Shown: positions 51,175-63,176, counted from the stretch's first letter. The stretch: DNA of 64,000 nt from Sphingomonas sp. Leaf20 (GCF_001421535.1 NZ_LMKN01000001.1:868001-932000); one strand, 5' to 3'. A program made the numbers and translations. The notes: generated by a model not told the origin, from the letters alone.

Positions 51175-53178
51175 TCAGGCTCCCTGGGTCGCGAGCAGGC
51201 GGGTGCGCGCGTCCTCGCTGGCGATCACGTCCTCGACCGGGATGTAGAAGTCGCGCTTGAAGTTGAAGGTGTGGAAGATCGTCGTGGCGAAGATCCCGAC
51301 CAGCGCCAGACCCGCCAGCCACCACATGTACCAGATCATCGCGAAGCCGAATGCCACGCTCAGTCCGGCCAGGACGACACCGGTGCCGGTGCCGCTCGGC
51401 ATGTGGATCTTGCGGAAGCCGCTGAGCGGCCGCTCGTGCTTGCGGTCCTTCATGTCGTACCAGGCGTCCAGGTCGTGAACGACCGGCGTGAACGCGAAGT
51501 TGTACTCCGGCGGCGGCGACGAGGTCGCCCACTCCAGCGTACGACCGTTCCACGGATCGCCGGTATGGTCGGCAAGCGCCTCGCGGTTCCGGATGCTGAC
51601 GAAGATCTGCATCAGGAAGGCACCGATGCCCGCTGCGATCAGCGCTGCGCCGAGTGCGGCGATGACGAACCAGATCTGCAGGTTCGGATCGTCGAAATAG
51701 CGCATCCGGCGGGTCACGCCCATCAGGCCGAGCACATAGAGCGGCATGAACGCGAGGTAGAAGCCGACGACCCAGCACCAGAACGAGATCGTGCCCCACT
51801 TCGGGTCGAGCCGGAAGCCGAACGCCTTGGGGAACCAGTAGTTGATCCCCGCGAACATCCCGAACAGCGTCCCGCCGATGATCACGTTATGGAAATGCGC
51901 GACCAGGAACAGCGAGTTGTGCAGCACGAAGTCGGCTGGCGGCACTGCGAGCAGCACGCCGGTCATCCCGCCGATCGTGAACGTCACCATGAAGGCCACT
52001 GTCCACATCATCGGCAGCTCGTACCGGATCCGCCCCTTGTACATCGTGAACAGCCAGTTGAAGATCTTGGCCCCTGTCGGGATCGAGATGATCATCGTGG
52101 TGATGCCGAAGAACGAGTTGACGCTCGCGCCCGACCCCATCGTGAAGAAATGGTGCAGCCAGACGAGATACGACAGGATCGTGATGACGAGCGTCGCATA
52201 GACCATCGAGCTGTAGCCGAAGAGGCGCTTGCCCGAGAAGGTCGAGGTGACCTCCGAGAAGATGCCGAACGCCGGCAGGACCAGGATGTAGACCTCGGGG
52301 TGACCCCAGATCCAGATCAGGTTGACGTACATCATCGGGTTGCCGCCCGCGTCGTTCGTGAAGAACGCCGTGCCGATATAGCGGTCGAGCGACAGCATCG
52401 CGAGCACTGCGGTCAGCACCGGGAAGGCGGCGACGATCAGGATGTTGGTGCACAACGCGGTCCAGGTGAAGATCGGCATCTTCATCAGGCCCATGCCGGG
52501 TGCGCGCATCTTGACGATCGTCGCGACCAGGTTGACGCCCGACAGCAACGTGCCGACGCCCGCGATCTGCAGCGCCCATATGTAATAGTCGACACCGACA
52601 TCGGGCGAATAGGCGATCCCCGACAAGGGCGGCATCGCCAGCCAGCCGGTCCGCGCGAACTCGCCGATGAACAGCGACATCATGACGACGACGGCACCCG
52701 CCGCGGTCATCCAGAAGCTGAAATTGTTGAGGAACGGGAACGACACGTCGCGCGCACCGATCTGGAGCGGGACGACATAGTTCATCAGGCCCGTGACCAT
52801 CGGCATCGCGACGAAGAAGATCATGATCACGCCGTGCGCGGTGAACACCTGGTCATAGTGATGCGCGTTGAGATAGCCTTCGCTACCCCCGAACGCCATC
52901 GCCTGCTGCAGGCGCATCATGATCGCGTCGGAGAATCCGCGCAGCAGCATGACGATCGCGAGCACCATGTACATGATGCCGATCTTCTTGTGGTCGACGC
53001 TGGTGAACCACTGGTTCCACAGATAGCCCCACACCTTGAAATAGGTGAGGGCCGCGACGAGTGCGGCGCCGCCGATCGCCACCATCCCGAACGTCGCGAC
53101 GACGATCGGTTCGTGCAGCGGCAGCGACTCCAGCGTGAGCCGCCCGAAGATGGTCTTCAACAGGGTATCAGACATCAT
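51175..53178 (-). CDS. cyoB: Cytochrome bo3 oxidase subunit I
   Basis: A 667-residue haem-copper subunit holding haem b, haem o3 and CuB; it reduces O2 to water with electrons from ubiquinol and pumps protons. CuB ligands are visible in [14 protein letters not shown] (His with the cross-linked Tyr) and [10 protein letters not shown]. Haem ligands are in the [20 protein letters not shown] region and in [12 protein letters not shown]. Two adjacent ATGs occur at the start. It lies 12 bases after cyoA. Confidence 0.97.
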   Translation of the reverse strand: MMSDTLLKTIFGRLTLESLPLHEPIVVATFGMVAIGGAALVAALTYFKVWGYLWNQWFTSVDHKKIGIMYMVLAIVMLLRGFSDAIMMRLQQAMAFGGSEGYLNAHHYDQVFTAHGVIMIFFVAMPMVTGLMNYVVPLQIGARDVSFPFLNNFSFWMTAAGAVVVMMSLFIGEFARTGWLAMPPLSGIAYSPDVGVDYYIWALQIAGVGTLLSGVNLVATIVKMRAPGMGLMKMPIFTWTALCTNILIVAAFPVLTAVLAMLSLDRYIGTAFFTNDAGGNPMMYVNLIWIWGHPEVYILVLPAFGIFSEVTSTFSGKRLFGYSSMVYATLVITILSYLVWLHHFFTMGSGASVNSFFGITTMIISIPTGAKIFNWLFTMYKGRIRYELPMMWTVAFMVTFTIGGMTGVLLAVPPADFVLHNSLFLVAHFHNVIIGGTLFGMFAGINYWFPKAFGFRLDPKWGTISFWCWVVGFYLAFMPLYVLGLMGVTRRMRYFDDPNLQIWFVIAALGAALIAAGIGAFLMQIFVSIRNREALADHTGDPWNGRTLEWATSSPPPEYNFAFTPVVHDLDAWYDMKDRKHERPLSGFRKIHMPSGTGTGVVLAGLSVAFGFAMIWYMWWLAGLALVGIFATTIFHTFNFKRDFYIPVEDVIASEDARTRLLATQGA

Positions 53179-53190
53179 GGTTCTCTTGAC

Positions 53191-54402
53191 CTAGCCGAGG
53201 GCGAGGCGTTGCGTGCCGGGTGTCGGCACTGGGATCATTTGCGTGTGGTTGCGGTTCTGCGAGGCGCCGGGGGCATTGTTGCCGCCGTCCGATTTCGTCG
53301 TCGCGGGTGCCGACCAGTGCGGGGCGTTGCCCTTCTCGTCGGCATCCTTCATCAGCGCGCCTTCGACGCGGGTCGAGCCGTCCTGCGGACCGCTCCCGCC
53401 GTTGACGCCGGGCATCGCCATGCCGCCATGCGCGTCCTTCTTCATCAGGTCGGACATGCATGCCTTGCCGGGCTTGACGCACTGCTCGACGATCGCCTGG
53501 AAAAGCCCGCCGTCGACCGCACCGAAATAGCGGACCGGGACCTTCTCGCTCGGCTTTTCGAGCTGCATGTAGTTGGTGCGGTTCAGCCCGCCGCCGCCGT
53601 TCCGGACCTTGGCGACCCAGGCATCGAAGCCCGCGTCGGACACGCCGTGGAAGCGGAAGCGCATCCCCGAGAAGCCCGCGCCGCTGTAATGCGAAGAGAA
53701 GCCCTCATAGTTGCCGGGCTTGTTGATCACCGCGTGCAGCGTCGTCGCCATCCCGGGCATCGTGTAGATCATGCCCGCGAGCGCCGGGATGTAGAACGCG
53801 TTCATCACCGACGACGACGTCATCTTGAAACGCAGCGGGCGATCGACCGGCGCGGCCAGCTCGTTGACCGTCGCGATGCCGTATTCGGGATAGATGAACA
53901 GCCATTTCCAGTCGAGCGCGACCACCTGGACGTCGAGCGGCTTGCCGCCCGTGATCGTCTGCTGGTTGTCCGAAAGCTGGCCGATCGGCGCGTTCTCGCC
54001 GACATCGCTGGTCTGCGCCGAGATCCGGCCGAGCGGGCGATACGGGTCGAGCAGATGCGTGCTCGTCCATGTCAGCGCGCCGAGCGCGATGATGATCAGC
54101 AGCGGCACGCCCCAGATCAGCAGCTCGAGGCCGATCGAGTGATCCCAGTTCGGCTCGTACTTCGCGGCCTTGTTCGCCTGGCGGTAGCGATAGGCGAACA
54201 GCAGCGTCAGCACGATCACCGGAATGATGATCAGCAGCATCAGCCCCGTGGAAATGAGCACCAGGTCGCGCTGCTGCACCGCAATATCGCCAGACGGCGA
54301 CATCACGACCCAGTTGCACCCACTGATCAGCAGCGCGGGCAGCACGGCGGCTGCGCGTAAGAGCCAGGATCTAGGCCTGGAATTCGATAGCTCGGCGGTC
54401 AT
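53191..54402 (-). CDS. cyoA: Cytochrome bo3 oxidase subunit II, with long C-terminal tail
   Basis: A 403-residue lipoprotein subunit. Signal with lipobox ALLISGC near residue 29, two helices (about 45-70 and 90-112), and a cupredoxin domain (VVALDWKWLFIYPEYGIATVNE; FYIPALAGMIYTMPGM) without CuA ligands, as expected for a quinol oxidase. The C-terminal 85 residues beyond the COX-arm (GGMAMPGVNGGSGPQDGST and on) are low-complexity and absent from E. coli CyoA (315 residues). I chose the ATG at 54402, with AGGGG 8 bases upstream, over 54432. First gene of cyoABCD-surf1-regBA. Confidence 0.93.
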   Translation of the reverse strand: MTAELSNSRPRSWLLRAAAVLPALLISGCNWVVMSPSGDIAVQQRDLVLISTGLMLLIIIPVIVLTLLFAYRYRQANKAAKYEPNWDHSIGLELLIWGVPLLIIIALGALTWTSTHLLDPYRPLGRISAQTSDVGENAPIGQLSDNQQTITGGKPLDVQVVALDWKWLFIYPEYGIATVNELAAPVDRPLRFKMTSSSVMNAFYIPALAGMIYTMPGMATTLHAVINKPGNYEGFSSHYSGAGFSGMRFRFHGVSDAGFDAWVAKVRNGGGGLNRTNYMQLEKPSEKVPVRYFGAVDGGLFQAIVEQCVKPGKACMSDLMKKDAHGGMAMPGVNGGSGPQDGSTRVEGALMKDADEKGNAPHWSAPATTKSDGGNNAPGASQNRNHTQMIPVPTPGTQRLALG

Positions 54403-54439
54403 ACGCTCGCCCCTACGCCGCAGTTCGGTCATACCATAG

Positions 54440-54454
54440 TGGACAATTTGTCCA
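54440..54454. promoter_or_regulatory. Perfect inverted repeat at the head of the cyo operon
   Basis: TGGACAATTTGTCCA has 7-bp perfect arms around one T, 38 bases upstream of the chosen cyoA start. On the minus strand a TTGGAC -35-like element overlaps it. Position and symmetry suggest an operator for a dimeric regulator; the regulator is not identified. Confidence 0.55.
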
Positions 54455-54621
54455 ATGGGCGCCGCACTGCAGCAAAGGCATGGCGCTCATGCTGCGACAG
54501 ACATAGGCGTTACGGAGAGAGTCCGAAAGGCCCTGCCCGCAGGTGAAAAAACGGCGTATGATCAATGCGCCGTCCGAACAGGCCATGGGCGGCGTGCCGC
54601 CTCACGGAAGCGAGTTTGAGA

Positions 54622-55950
54622 ATGAGTGCACACGCAGGATCGACGTCTTTCGAGGACGATACCCGCGATCTCCACGATCACGGCAAAAAGATCTCGCCCG
54701 GCGAGATCGCGATCGGCGTGGTCATCGGCCGGACGTCGGAATTCTTCGACTTCTTCGTCTATGCGATCGCCTCGGTGATCGTCTTCCCCGCGCTCGTCTT
54801 CCCCTATGTCGACCGGCTGCAGGGGACGATCTACTCGTTCGCGGTCTTCGCGCTCGCCTTCATCGCGCGTCCGTTCGGGTCGATCATCTTCATCGCGGTC
54901 GACCGTCTCTATGGCCGCAGCGCGAAGCTGACGATGGCGCTGTTCCTGCTCGGCACCGCGACCGTCGCGATGGGCTTCCTGCCCGGCTATGAGCAGGTCG
55001 GGAACTGGTCGGTCGTGCTGCTGTCGCTGCTGCGAATCGCGCAGGGCATCGCGCTCGCCGGCGCATGGGACGGCCTCGCCTCGCTGCTGTCGCTCAACGC
55101 GCCCGAGGGTCGCCGCGGCTGGTACGCGATGCTGCCCCAGCTCGGCGCGCCGTTCGGCCTGCTTGTCGCCAGCGGTCTGTTCGCCTTCTTCGTCGCGACG
55201 CTGCCCGCCGCCGACTTCATCGACTGGGGCTGGCGCTATCCGTTCTTCGTCGCGTTCGCGATCAACGTCGTCGCGCTCTTCGCCCGCCTCCGCCTCGTCG
55301 TCACGCCCGAGTTCGAGACGCTGTTCGAATCGCGCGCGCTTCAGCCCGCGCCCGTGCTCGACACGATCCGCGCAGAAGGCCGCACGATCGTGCTCGGCGC
55401 GTTCGCGCCGCTCGCCAGCTTCGCGCTGTTCCACATGGTCACCGTGTTCCCGCTCTCGTGGATCGTGCTCTTCACCTCGGAAACGCCCGGCCGCTTCCTG
55501 ACGATCGAGGTCATCGGTGCCGCGATCGGTCTCGGCGCGACGCTCGTCTCGGGGCTGCTCGCCGACCGGATCGGCCGCCGTACGCTGCTCGGCAGCACCG
55601 CGGTGCTGATCGCGCTGTTCGCGATCGGCGCACCGATGCTGCTCAGCGGCGGTCCGACCGGCGAATGGGCGTTCATGATCATCGGCTTCCTGCTGTTCGG
55701 CCTGTCGTTCGGCCAGTCGTCGGGGTCGCTCGCGACCAGCCTCGGCAAGACGCACCGCTATACCGGCTCCGCGCTGACGACCGATCTCGCTTGGCTGTTC
55801 GGCGCGGGCTTCGCCCCGCTCGCGGCGCTCGTCCTGTCGAGTGAACTTGGGCTCGCCGCCAGTGGCGCGTATCTCTTCTCGGGTGCGGTCTGCACGCTGA
55901 TCGCGCTCGGCGTGAACAAGGAACTGGCGAAGCGCGCGAACGAGCGCTGA
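54622..55950 (+). CDS. MHS-type MFS transporter
   Basis: A 442-residue MFS protein of the metabolite:proton symporter group (organic acids, osmolytes). EIAIGVVIGRTSEFFDFFVYAIAS (about residues 26-49, read in parts) is the family's helix 1, and the loop 2-3 motif is FIARPFGSIIFIAVDRLYGR. Loop 8-9 has ADRIGRRTLL. Its substrate is unknown. The ATG at 54622 is chosen because it begins a normal cytoplasmic N-terminus. It is divergent from the cyo operon. Confidence 0.88.
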   Translation: MSAHAGSTSFEDDTRDLHDHGKKISPGEIAIGVVIGRTSEFFDFFVYAIASVIVFPALVFPYVDRLQGTIYSFAVFALAFIARPFGSIIFIAVDRLYGRSAKLTMALFLLGTATVAMGFLPGYEQVGNWSVVLLSLLRIAQGIALAGAWDGLASLLSLNAPEGRRGWYAMLPQLGAPFGLLVASGLFAFFVATLPAADFIDWGWRYPFFVAFAINVVALFARLRLVVTPEFETLFESRALQPAPVLDTIRAEGRTIVLGAFAPLASFALFHMVTVFPLSWIVLFTSETPGRFLTIEVIGAAIGLGATLVSGLLADRIGRRTLLGSTAVLIALFAIGAPMLLSGGPTGEWAFMIIGFLLFGLSFGQSSGSLATSLGKTHRYTGSALTTDLAWLFGAGFAPLAALVLSSELGLAASGAYLFSGAVCTLIALGVNKELAKRANER

Positions 55951-56311
55951 CCCGCAAACGACGACACCGTGACAGGGCGCCTTGCGCGTCCCGCTGTCGG
56001 TCCCTCACCTCGCGCGCTCCAATCCGCCGTCGCAGCCCTGCGGCGGCGGTTGACGTTACGGCAACGGCTCGTCGCAAATCCGCCGGCCCCGTCGCGCGCG
56101 CCGATTGACGCGCGAAAGACCGTACTGTACCGGACGGTATCGAAGACGATCGGGCTATACCGCCACGCCGCGTCGGACACGACCCGGTTGGCGCCCGGTT
56201 CGCGAACGCCCTGCGCCTCGCCGATCACCGCCTGCCCATCCCAACCGCGTCGCGCGCTGGTGCGACGTGCCCGCCTGCCCATCCGAACTGCCCATCCGAA
56301 GAGACCCGATC
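55951..56311. other. Intergenic region with possible operator
   Basis: About 360 bases without a supported gene. At 56128-56139 it contains TACCG-GA-CGGTA, a 5-2-5 inverted repeat within GTACTGTACCGGACGGTATC. This resembles TetR-type operators, but no TetR gene is in the window. Confidence 0.4.
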
Positions 56312-56671
56312 ATGGCCTATCTCGACCTCGACAACCTGTTCGCCGCCCCCGCCGGTTCGGCCAGTGGCAGCCGTGTCATCGCGGCGCGCACGGGGTTTTC
56401 GGCGCTCGAGTGGAACGTCATCTTGCTCGCGCGCAACGACAGCGTCGCCAGCCTGTCGAGTCGCGGCCGGGTCGCACGCGCGCTCGGCGCGATCTTCGGG
56501 ATCGCCGCGCAGGCGCCGCTCGCGGATCCGCGGCTCGAGGCGCTACGCCGCATCGCGGTCCACGCATGGCGCAAGGGGCTCGCGCTCCCCGCCGCCGAGA
56601 TCGAGCGATTCGTCGCCGCCGGATTTCACCGCGCGCAGATCGACACGCTGATCGCGCGCGTCACCGCCTGA
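56312..56671 (+). CDS. Hypothetical protein (119 aa), unknown family
   Basis: A 119-residue soluble, probably helical protein (AYLDLDNLFAAPAGSASGSR; GFSALEWNVILLARNDSVAS; LEALRRIAVHAWRKGLALP). Composition is normal for this genome, and AGAG lies before the ATG. I do not recognise a named family. The ordered helices and basic residues would suit a small DNA- or protein-binding role, but no motif supports that. Confidence 0.65.
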   Translation: MAYLDLDNLFAAPAGSASGSRVIAARTGFSALEWNVILLARNDSVASLSSRGRVARALGAIFGIAAQAPLADPRLEALRRIAVHAWRKGLALPAAEIERFVAAGFHRAQIDTLIARVTA

Positions 56672-56726
56672 CGCGGCGCGTTTGAAATGCGGCGAACCGG
56701 GGCGAACCCCGATTCGCCGCCCCGCG

Positions 56727-57551
56727 TCAGATCCGCGTGGTGCCCGAATAGGCGAACAGCACGTCGGCATCGTCGCCCAGCACGACCTGCTCGCTGCCCG
56801 TCACCGTGACGCACTCGCCCGCCTTGAAATCGACGCCCGCGACCGAGCCCGACCCCGTGACCGGGATCAGCCAGCCGGTCTTGCCCTCTGGCAGCGTCAC
56901 CGCATGGTCGCGCCCGCTCCACCGCTCGAGCACGAATTTCGGCCCCTCGACCTGGATGGTCCGCCCCTCCGACACGCGACCGGGCGAGGTGATCGGCTGA
57001 TAGGGCACGGGGTCCGACACCGCGATGCCGTCGTCGAGATGCAGTTCGCGGTCGCTGCCATAATCATAGAGGCGGTACGTGGTTTCCGAATTCTGCTGCA
57101 CCTCGATCACCGTCAGCCCGCCGCCGATCGCATGGATCGTGTCCGACGCGCAGTACATGAAGTCGCCCGCCTTTACCGGCTTCCAGTAGAGCTTGTCCTC
57201 GATCGTCCCGTCGACCGCGGAGGCGCGCAGTTCCTCGTGCGAGATCGGCGTCTTCGTCCCGACCGCGATCGTCGAATCGGGTTCGGCGGCAAGCACCGTC
57301 CAGCATTCGTCCTTGCCGCGCGGCAACCCGCGCGCATGCGCCTGGTCGTCGTCGGGATGCACCTGCACCGACAGTTTCTCGCTCGTGAACAGATACTTGA
57401 TCAGCAGATCGGGGGTCGTGTCGCCCGGCTCCTGGAACCACACCTCGCCGATCGGCGGCGAACCCGGCGCCGGATCGTCGAAACCGGGCCAGAGGGTGTG
57501 ACGCCCCCATGGCTTCTCGACACGATGCGTGTGGAGCAGGGTGGCGGGCAT
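56727..57551 (-). CDS. manA: Class I mannose-6-phosphate isomerase
   Basis: A 274-residue zinc enzyme interconverting mannose-6-phosphate and fructose-6-phosphate, feeding GDP-mannose and polysaccharide synthesis. Zinc-ligand motifs are LSVQVHPDDDQAH, GKDECW and SDTIHAIGGG. N-terminus HRVEKPWGRHTLWPG. It is shorter than E. coli ManA (391), lacking the helical insertion, like other short class I members. Transcribed alone, divergent from bamD. Confidence 0.9.
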   Translation of the reverse strand: MPATLLHTHRVEKPWGRHTLWPGFDDPAPGSPPIGEVWFQEPGDTTPDLLIKYLFTSEKLSVQVHPDDDQAHARGLPRGKDECWTVLAAEPDSTIAVGTKTPISHEELRASAVDGTIEDKLYWKPVKAGDFMYCASDTIHAIGGGLTVIEVQQNSETTYRLYDYGSDRELHLDDGIAVSDPVPYQPITSPGRVSEGRTIQVEGPKFVLERWSGRDHAVTLPEGKTGWLIPVTGSGSVAGVDFKAGECVTVTGSEQVVLGDDADVLFAYSGTTRI

Positions 57552-57787
57552 AGGCTATTCCTTCTGACGTCGGGCGTATCGGCTCGGACATAGCCCTCGC
57601 GACGCCCGGTGGCGAGACGCTGTTAACGCGGGTGTTAACGCGGGTCGTGCGCGTCCGATCCGACCCCGCCGGTTCGCCCCGGCGCGTTTGCTCGAGGTCC
57701 GTGCGATCCCCCCGCGTGATCCCCCGTGCAATCCCCCCGCCGAAGGGGATTGTTCGTGCGGCCCCGGTTACGCTAAGGACGACGTCC

Positions 57788-58756
57788 ATGCGTATCCCCC
57801 AGTCTCGCGCGCTCACGATCGCGCTCCTCGCCGCCATAGCGCTCCCGATGGCCGGATGCGCGAGCTCGCGCACCTCGACCGACATTCCCTATGTCGCGCG
57901 CGACGTCGGCACGCTCTACTCGCTGGCCAAGCGCCGGCTCGATCAGGGGCGGTACAAGGAGTCGGCGCAGCTCTTCGACGAGGTCGAGCGCCAGCATCCC
58001 TATTCGATCTGGGCCCGCCGCGCGCAGGTGATGAGCGCGTTCAGCTATTATCTCGACGCCGATTACACCAAGTCGATCCAGTCGGCGCAGCGCTTCATCT
58101 CGGTCCACCCCGGCAATCGCGACGCCCCTTATGCCTATTACCTGATCGCGCTCGGCTATTACGAGCAGATCACCGACGTGACGCGGGACCAGAAGATCAC
58201 GCGCCAGGCGCTCGACGCGCTCGGCGAACTCATGCGCCGCTATCCCAACACGCGCTACGCGTCGGACGCACGGCTCAAGATCGATCTCGTCAACGACCAT
58301 CTCGGCGGCAAGGAGATGGAGATCGGCCGCTTCTACGAGACGCGCGGCCAGTGGCTCGCGGCAAACGGCCGCTTCCGCACCGTCGTCGACCAGTATCAGC
58401 AGACCACGCACACGCCCGAGGCGCTGATGCGGCTGACCGAGACCTATCTCGCGCTCGGCGTCCCGATCGAGGCCGAAAAGGCCGCGGCGGTGCTCGGCCG
58501 CAACTATCCCGGCACCGCCTGGTACCAGCGCGCGTACAAGCTGATGCAGGAGCACCCGGTCAAGCCGCTCGCACCGATCGCGACCGGCGCGCAGGTCGTC
58601 CCCGCGGGCACCCCCGGCGCGCTCCCCGCCGCCGGCCTCGGCGAGGCCCCGGCGATTCCCGGCTCGGTCGGCAATGGCGGCTCGGGCTCCGCCGCCCCAA
58701 GCGGCGCCGGCCCCGTCGGCCCCGCCGGCACCACCCGCACCACCCCCGGCAACTGA
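57788..58756 (+). CDS. bamD: Outer-membrane assembly lipoprotein BamD
   Basis: A 322-residue lipoprotein of the BAM complex. Signal ALLAAIALPMAGC with lipobox, then TPR repeats (YSLAKRRLDQGRYKESAQLF; SAFSYYLDADYTKSIQSAQRF; RRYPNTRYASDARLKIDLV, read in parts). The last 65 residues form a Pro/Gly/Ala-rich disordered tail (PAAGLGEAPAIPGSVGNGGS) longer than usual. AAGGACG precedes the ATG. It is followed by a palindrome cluster and then recN, the common alphaproteobacterial order. Confidence 0.93.
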   Translation: MRIPQSRALTIALLAAIALPMAGCASSRTSTDIPYVARDVGTLYSLAKRRLDQGRYKESAQLFDEVERQHPYSIWARRAQVMSAFSYYLDADYTKSIQSAQRFISVHPGNRDAPYAYYLIALGYYEQITDVTRDQKITRQALDALGELMRRYPNTRYASDARLKIDLVNDHLGGKEMEIGRFYETRGQWLAANGRFRTVVDQYQQTTHTPEALMRLTETYLALGVPIEAEKAAAVLGRNYPGTAWYQRAYKLMQEHPVKPLAPIATGAQVVPAGTPGALPAAGLGEAPAIPGSVGNGGSGSAAPSGAGPVGPAGTTRTTPGN

Positions 58757-58799
58757 GCAGGGGGGGGGCCGCCCCCCCCTCGTCCCGTCCCCCACTCAA

Positions 58800-58993
58800 C
58801 GTCATCCTGACGAGAGTCAGGACCCAGAGCCCCAAACGCGCCCGCCCCCCCCCGCGTCATCCTGACGAAAGTCAGGATCCAGAGCCGCAGACGCGCCCGT
58901 CTCCCCCAACCCGTCATCCTGACGAAAGTCAGGATCCAGAGCCACAGACCGCAGCGCTCGTAACCCTGGATCCTGACTTTCGTCAGGATGACG
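58800..58993. repeat. Cluster of family 1 palindromes between bamD and recN
   Basis: Three left arms (GTCATCCTGACGAAAGTCAGG type, at 58800, 58855 and 58911) are followed by one right arm ending at 58993 (TCCTGACTTTCGTCAGGATG). The last left arm and the right arm form a long hairpin. G- and C-runs flank the cluster. Confidence 0.88.
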
Positions 58994-59064
58994 AGGAGAG
59001 GGTAATGACTAGAGCGCCGCAGTAACGCGAACCGCCCCCCCCCGCCCCCCCGTCAAACCAGACG

Positions 59065-59079
59065 GAACATTGGGGGATC
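59065..59079 (+). promoter_or_regulatory. LexA-like box upstream of recN
   Basis: GAAC-N7-GATC, one base away from the alphaproteobacterial LexA consensus GAAC-N7-GAAC, 35 bases before the recN start. RecN is SOS-regulated in many bacteria, so the site is plausible but weak. Confidence 0.35.
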
Positions 59080-59113
59080 ATTTTCGCATCCGGATCGTCT
59101 AAGGGACGAACCG

Positions 59114-60778
59114 ATGCTGACCGAACTCTCCATCCGCGACGTGGTATTGATCGAGGCGCTCGACCTGGGCTTCGGCCCGGGGCTCGGCGTGCTGACCGGC
59201 GAGACCGGCGCGGGCAAGTCGATCCTGCTCGATGCGCTCGGGCTCGCGCTCGGCGGCCGCGGCGACAGCGGGCTCGTCCGCCACGGTGCCGCGCAGGCGG
59301 TCGTCACCGCGACCTTCGATCCCCCCGCCCCCGGCACGCCGCTCACCGCGCTGCTCGACGAGAACGGGCTGACGATCGAGACGGGCGAACCGCTCATCAT
59401 CCGCCGGATCGTCAAGGCCGATGGCGGCAGCCGCGGCTTCGTCAACGACCAGCCCGCCTCCGCCGGGCTGCTCCGCGAAATGGCGCCGACGCTCGTCGAG
59501 ATCCACGGCCAGCATGACGAACGCGGCCTGCTCAACCCGCGCGGCCACCGCGCGCTGCTCGACATCTTCGGCCGCACCGAACCCGCCGCGACGACGCGCG
59601 CCTGGGCCGCATTGCGCGACGCCGAGGATGCACTCGCCACCGCGCGCGCGGATATCGAGAGCGCCGCGCGCGACCGCGACTGGCTCGAACATACCGTCGC
59701 CGAACTCACCGCGCTCGGCGCCGAGCCGGGCGAGGAGGAGACGCTCGCCGACACCCGCCGCTCGATGCAGCGCGCGGAAAAGATCGCGGACGACCTGTCG
59801 GCGATCGACGACTATCTCGAAGGCTCGGACGGCGGGCTCGCCAAGCTGCGCCAGGCCGCGCGCGTGCTCGAACGGATCGCGGGCGACCATGTCGCGCTCG
59901 CCGACGCGCTCGCCGCGGTCGACCGCGCGGTGATCGAGGGATCGGTCGCCGAGGAGCGGATGCGCGATGCCCGCATCGACCTCGCCTACGATCCGCGCAG
60001 CCTCGAGGACGACGAGGCGCGGCTGTTCGAACTCCGCGCAATGGCACGCAAGCACCGCGTCCAGCCCGACGACCTCGCCGCGCTGACCGACGAGATGCGC
60101 GCGCGGCTCGAACGGCTCGACGCGGGCGAAGGCGGGATCGCGGTACTCGAGGCAACGCTCGCCAAGGCGCGCGCCGCGTACGACAAGGCCGCGGACGCGC
60201 TGTCCGCCCGCCGTGCCAAGGCGGCGCTGCGGCTCGATACCGCGGTCGCGGGCGAGCTCGCGCCGCTGAAACTCGACGCCGCCCGCTTCCGCACCGTCTG
60301 CGCCCCGCTCGGCGAGGACGGCTGGTCGGGCGCGGGCAAGGACCGCGTCGAGTTCGAGATCTCGACCAACCCCGGCGCGCCGTTCGCGGGCCTCACCAAG
60401 ATCGCCAGCGGCGGCGAATTGTCGCGCTTCATCCTCGCCTTGAAGGTCGCGCTCGCGGAGGAAGGCGGCGCGACGACGATGGTGTTCGACGAGATCGACC
60501 GCGGCGTCGGCGGCGCGGTCGCCAGCGCGATCGGCGAGCGACTCGCCCGCCTCGCGCAGAGCACGCAGCTGCTCGTCGTCACGCACAGCCCGCAGGTCGC
60601 GGCGCGCGGCGCCAAGCACCTGCTGATCGCGAAAAGCAACGACGGCACCGTCACGCGTACCGGCGTCCGCGCGCTCGACGAGGCCGAGCGCCGCGAGGAG
60701 ATCGCCCGCATGCTCTCGGGTGCGACGATCACCGACGAGGCGCGCGCGCAGGCCGAACGGCTGCTCGAAACCGCCTGA
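59114..60778 (+). CDS. recN: DNA repair protein RecN
   Basis: A 554-residue SMC-like ATPase for double-strand-break repair. The Walker A motif GETGAGKSILLDAL is near residue 31. A coiled-coil middle follows (about 160-350), with the signature ISGGELSRFILALKVAL as ASGGELSRF and Walker B TTMVFDEIDRGVGG. The C-terminal VTHSPQVAARG is also standard. The ATG follows the palindrome cluster and the LexA-like box. ligA follows 40 bases later on the same strand. Confidence 0.96.
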   Translation: MLTELSIRDVVLIEALDLGFGPGLGVLTGETGAGKSILLDALGLALGGRGDSGLVRHGAAQAVVTATFDPPAPGTPLTALLDENGLTIETGEPLIIRRIVKADGGSRGFVNDQPASAGLLREMAPTLVEIHGQHDERGLLNPRGHRALLDIFGRTEPAATTRAWAALRDAEDALATARADIESAARDRDWLEHTVAELTALGAEPGEEETLADTRRSMQRAEKIADDLSAIDDYLEGSDGGLAKLRQAARVLERIAGDHVALADALAAVDRAVIEGSVAEERMRDARIDLAYDPRSLEDDEARLFELRAMARKHRVQPDDLAALTDEMRARLERLDAGEGGIAVLEATLAKARAAYDKAADALSARRAKAALRLDTAVAGELAPLKLDAARFRTVCAPLGEDGWSGAGKDRVEFEISTNPGAPFAGLTKIASGGELSRFILALKVALAEEGGATTMVFDEIDRGVGGAVASAIGERLARLAQSTQLLVVTHSPQVAARGAKHLLIAKSNDGTVTRTGVRALDEAERREEIARMLSGATITDEARAQAERLLETA

Positions 60779-60809
60779 AACCCTTGCCGCGCGGAGGACG
60801 CGTGCCTAA

Positions 60810-62963
<2,154 letters not shown>

Positions 62964-63176
62964 GCATCGCGCGGCACGCACTTGATCGAGATTGGTTCCA
63001 TTCGCGCGTGATCGGCGCGCGAGCGTGGCTTTTTTGCAACGCAATATGACGGAGTGCATCGCGTGCAACTCGCGACTCGCCAATGTCATGGAACCGAAAT
63101 ATTTGGGGCGCAGGGGCGCGGCTGACCGAACGACACGTCGCGGATCTCGAGCAAAAGCTCAAAGGGGACATTTCTA

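Noticed and set aside
51271..54360. Open frame of over 1000 codons on the plus strand opposite cyoA-cyoB
   Set aside because: It is antisense to well-conserved cyo genes and is rich in Arg, Asp, His and Gly. This is a codon-bias shadow common in GC-rich DNA.
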